Part shown: piece by piece, positions 61,953-64,000 of the stretch
Layout of the letters: each line of letters begins with the position of its first letter
How positions within the stretch are numbered: position 1 is the stretch's first letter
NCBI RefSeq assembly: GCF_965278975.1
Contig: NZ_OZ257126.1
Location: 4,526,001 to 4,590,000, forward strand
DNA length: 64,000 bases
Direction: 5' to 3'
Source of the DNA: Ferrovibrio sp965278975
Lineage (GTDB): Bacteria; Pseudomonadota; Alphaproteobacteria; Ferrovibrionales; Ferrovibrionaceae
Translations under genes and position numbers: made by a program
Notes under the pieces: model-generated
The model's database searches: none
What the model was told of the DNA's origin: nothing
Seen by the model: only the letters and a program-made list of their open reading frames with translations

Positions 61953-62812
61953 GGAATATCACGCACGAGGAAACTCAGTGTCATCCGTTTTGGCCTGTCG
62001 CCGAAATCCGGCGGCAGATCAAACGGCTGCGCGCGGCGCATGGCGATCACGAAAGTGCGGATCGCGGTGGCGAAGGATTCAAGGTCACGCCGCTGGCTGA
62101 TCAAGTCCCAGTCCTTGATCATCAACCGGAAATCTTCGGGATCATTGGCATTGAAGGGCGGCCCCAGCATGCCATTGGGCAGCACCAGATAAGCGCCACC
62201 GATCTGTACTTCCGCGAATTGCGGCGCATCCCGCTTCAGCAGCCAATGATCGACAATCTGCGACAGGAAGAAATCCTGCTCCGATTGCTTCATCTCAGGG
62301 GCTGTCTTCAGCGCCTGCATGGTCTCGGCCGCCGTCTTCGGCAACGGCACGGCTGCCGCCTGCCGCTTTTCCGCCGGCCTGGGCAGTTCGACCGCGCCAT
62401 GCGGTGCCGCAGGCACTGGCGGTGCCGGCGCCCGCTGCGGCACCGGCCTGGGCGCTTCGGCCTGCGCCCTGGGCGGCGGTGCGGCTGATTTCTCTGCCAT
62501 CGGCGCGCGCTGCAACTGCGGCACCTCCGGCGGCGGCAACGGCGCGGGTGCTGGCGTTTCGGCAGCACGCGGTGGCGGGGGGGGCGGCGGAGGCGGAGGT
62601 GTTGGAACAGGTGCCGGTGCTGGCGGCGGGATCACCACCTCCATCACCAGCGGCGTTTCAGCCAGTTTCAGACCCTGATTCCAAGGCTGCAAATAGAGCA
62701 GCCAGGCCAGGCCGAGATGCAGCAACAGCGACAGTATCAAGGCAAGCAGCAGCCAGGGCCGGCCGGGCGGGCGGCGGCTCAACTGGTGGAATTCTGCTGC
62801 GGCTGCGAACAT
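61949..62812 (-). CDS. TonB/TolA-like envelope protein, Pro-rich
   Basis: 287 residues from the ATG at 62810-62812. An N-terminal anchor (RPWLLLALILSLLLHLGLAWLL) is followed by a long Pro/Ala-rich spacer (about residues 55-150) with a poly-Pro tract near residues 71-80. The C-terminal globular part is near residues 165-287 (SQIVDHWLLKRDAPQFAEVQIGGAYLVLPNGMLGPPF). The layout matches TonB/TolA-type proteins, but the C-terminal domain does not match classic TonB. No ExbB/ExbD or Tol genes are nearby. Confidence 0.75.
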   Translation of the reverse strand: MFAAAAEFHQLSRRPPGRPWLLLALILSLLLHLGLAWLLYLQPWNQGLKLAETPLVMEVVIPPPAPAPVPTPPPPPPPPPPRAAETPAPAPLPPPEVPQLQRAPMAEKSAAPPPRAQAEAPRPVPQRAPAPPVPAAPHGAVELPRPAEKRQAAAVPLPKTAAETMQALKTAPEMKQSEQDFFLSQIVDHWLLKRDAPQFAEVQIGGAYLVLPNGMLGPPFNANDPEDFRLMIKDWDLISQRRDLESFATAIRTFVIAMRRAQPFDLPPDFGDRPKRMTLSFLVRDIP

Positions 62813-62934
62813 AGGGTAACAGGTAGCCCTTCGCCCCGGCTTCGCCAAGTCCCGGGCCTTTAGGCGCCCAGGTTCCTGGGCTATAATTTGTCCGACAAAG
62901 TCCAGAAACCTATGAAAAGCTTGGGAGAGAAACC

Positions 62935-64000
62935 GTGACCGAGGCCGTGCTCTACAGCCTTTCCGGCAATGTTGCCGTGCTGACCGTGAACAACCCGCCG
63001 GTGAATGCGCTCGGCCAGGCCGTGCGCCAGGGCCTGATCGAAGGCCTGGCCCGCGCCAATACCGATGCTGCCGCCCAGGCGGTGGTGATTGTCGGCGGTG
63101 GCCGTACCTTCATCGCTGGCGCCGATATCCGTGAATTCGGCAAGCCGCCCCAGGCGCCGGACCTCAATTCGGTGCTCACCGCCATTGAAGCCAGCCCGAA
63201 GCCGGTGGTGGCGGCGATCCATGGCACCGCGCTCGGCGGCGGCCTGGAAGTGGCGCTCTCCTGCCATTGGCGCGCGGCGGTGCCGACTGCCCAGGTCGGC
63301 CTGCCGGAAGTGAAACTCGGCATCCTGCCGGGTGCCGGCGGCACCCAGCGCCTGCCGCGCCTGGTCGGACCGCAGATGGCCCTGGAGATGATCACCTCGG
63401 GCAACCCGATTGCGGCCAAGAAGGCGCTGGAAGTCGGCGTGGTGGATCACGTTGCCGATGGCGACGTGACCGCCGTGGGTGTTGCGTTTGCCGCCCAGGT
63501 GGTGGCCGAGAAGCGCCCGCTGGCCCTGGTGAGCCAGCGTAATGAAAAAGTCACCGGCGTTGACCCGGCGTTGTTCGAGGCGTTCCGCAAGGGCATGGAA
63601 AAGAAGGCCAAGGGCTTCTTCTCGCCGTGGCGCTGTGTCGATGCCGTGGAAGCCGCCTGCACGCTGCCGTTTGCGGAAGGGCTGAAGCGCGAGCGCGAGT
63701 TGTTCATGCAATGCATGGAAAGCCCGCAGCGCGCAGCACAGATTCATGCCTTCTTCTCCGAACGCGAAGCCGGCAAGATCCCCGGCCTGCCGGCGGATGT
63801 GCAGCCCAAGGCGATCAAATCCGCTGCCGTGCTGGGCGCCGGCACCATGGGCGGTGGCATTGCGATGAATTTCGCCAATGCCGGCATCCCGGTGAAAATC
63901 CTGGAAGTGTCGCAGGAGGCGCTCAGCCGTGGCCTTGGCGTGATCGAGAAGAACTACGCCACCAGCGTGCAGCGCGGCTCGATGAAGCAGGAAGCCATGG
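62935..64000 (+). CDS. 3-hydroxyacyl-CoA dehydrogenase/enoyl-CoA hydratase, N-terminal part (cut by window edge)
   Basis: FadB/FadJ-type trifunctional enzyme of fatty-acid beta-oxidation, open to the right edge. Only 355 codons are present; the family is about 700. GTG start at 62935, preceded by GGGAGA. The crotonase domain (about residues 1-190) has GRTFIAGADIREFG, HGTALGGGLEVALSCHWR and LPEVKLGILPGAGGTQRLPRLVG. The NAD domain begins SAAVLGAGTMGGGIAMNFANAG near residue 300. The C-terminal half and any thiolase partner lie outside. Confidence 0.95.
   Translation, partial: MTEAVLYSLSGNVAVLTVNNPPVNALGQAVRQGLIEGLARANTDAAAQAVVIVGGGRTFIAGADIREFGKPPQAPDLNSVLTAIEASPKPVVAAIHGTALGGGLEVALSCHWRAAVPTAQVGLPEVKLGILPGAGGTQRLPRLVGPQMALEMITSGNPIAAKKALEVGVVDHVADGDVTAVGVAFAAQVVAEKRPLALVSQRNEKVTGVDPALFEAFRKGMEKKAKGFFSPWRCVDAVEAACTLPFAEGLKRERELFMQCMESPQRAAQIHAFFSEREAGKIPGLPADVQPKAIKSAAVLGAGTMGGGIAMNFANAGIPVKILEVSQEALSRGLGVIEKNYATSVQRGSMKQEAM

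Overview
This is a GC-rich chromosomal window from an alphaproteobacterium, most likely of Rhodospirillales type (Ferrovibrio/Azospirillum-like, by inference only). The evidence is the carA–yqeY–dnaG–rpoD–tRNA(CAU) order, a GapR (DUF2312) gene next to DUF1244, the 46-residue aa3-oxidase subunit IV in front of a three-gene pntAA-pntAB-pntB transhydrogenase, two PAS_5-type single-domain proteins, and an Fe-S-depleted uracil-DNA glycosylase. Almost all of the window is ordinary, densely packed chromosome. There is no rRNA, CRISPR array, recognisable transposase or prophage.

Layout. 0-5.5 kb: carA (cut by the window start), yqeY, dnaG, rpoD and a CAU tRNA. 5.7-9.2 kb: a class III nucleotide cyclase, then a chemoreceptor with its cheW. 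9.2-17.7 kb: three tiny membrane proteins, then a carboxylate-uptake block of Na+/solute symporter plus DUF4212 subunit, an unknown helical protein, an MHS-type MFS carrier, a DEDDh exonuclease and a CBS-DUF294 nucleotidyltransferase-like protein. 18.3-28.7 kb: MmcQ and a SplB-like radical SAM protein, moaB, a secreted protein, tRNA-Gln, a PAS_5 protein, the ETF-QO/TPR-lipoprotein/ispE run, UDG and an MFS carrier. 28.7-38.8 kb: lytic transglycosylase, an orphan membrane PAS protein, M3 peptidase, an ABC1/AarF kinase-like protein, a SprA-like protein, cox IV and the pnt operon.

38.8-40.3 kb is the clearest accessory patch. Three long perfect stem-loops follow pntB (the first contains its stop codon), then comes an AT-rich two-gene unit with a GTGA overlap: an unknown 255-residue protein and a HEPN-like protein. 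40.3-51 kb: an orphan HTH antitoxin-like gene, PAS_5, SDR, GMC oxidoreductase, ppa, pyk, small genes, an ECF sigma/anti-sigma pair, and two PaaI-type thioesterases overlapped with a UDP-glucuronate epimerase. 51-55.8 kb: a single-chain indolepyruvate:ferredoxin oxidoreductase and a hydrolase. 55.85-56.42 kb is a second accessory patch: a 60-bp perfect direct repeat of a gene's 3' end flanks an AT-rich insert with one small NTF2-like ORF. 56.4-64 kb: gapR, DUF1244, a GCS2-type ligase, N-formylglutamate amidohydrolase, a ferredoxin-reductase-like flavoprotein, an MFS carrier, a TonB/TolA-like protein and the start of a FadB/FadJ-type enzyme.

Intergenic gaps carry several paired palindromic (REP/BIME-like) elements in at least two sequence families, one marked by ATCCCATTT and the other by ATCCACGA. 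The biologically most open items are the HEPN unit, the repeat-flanked insert, the TGTTTACA-type motif in front of transport genes, and the CBS-DUF294/exonuclease pair with the unknown helical protein in the symporter block.
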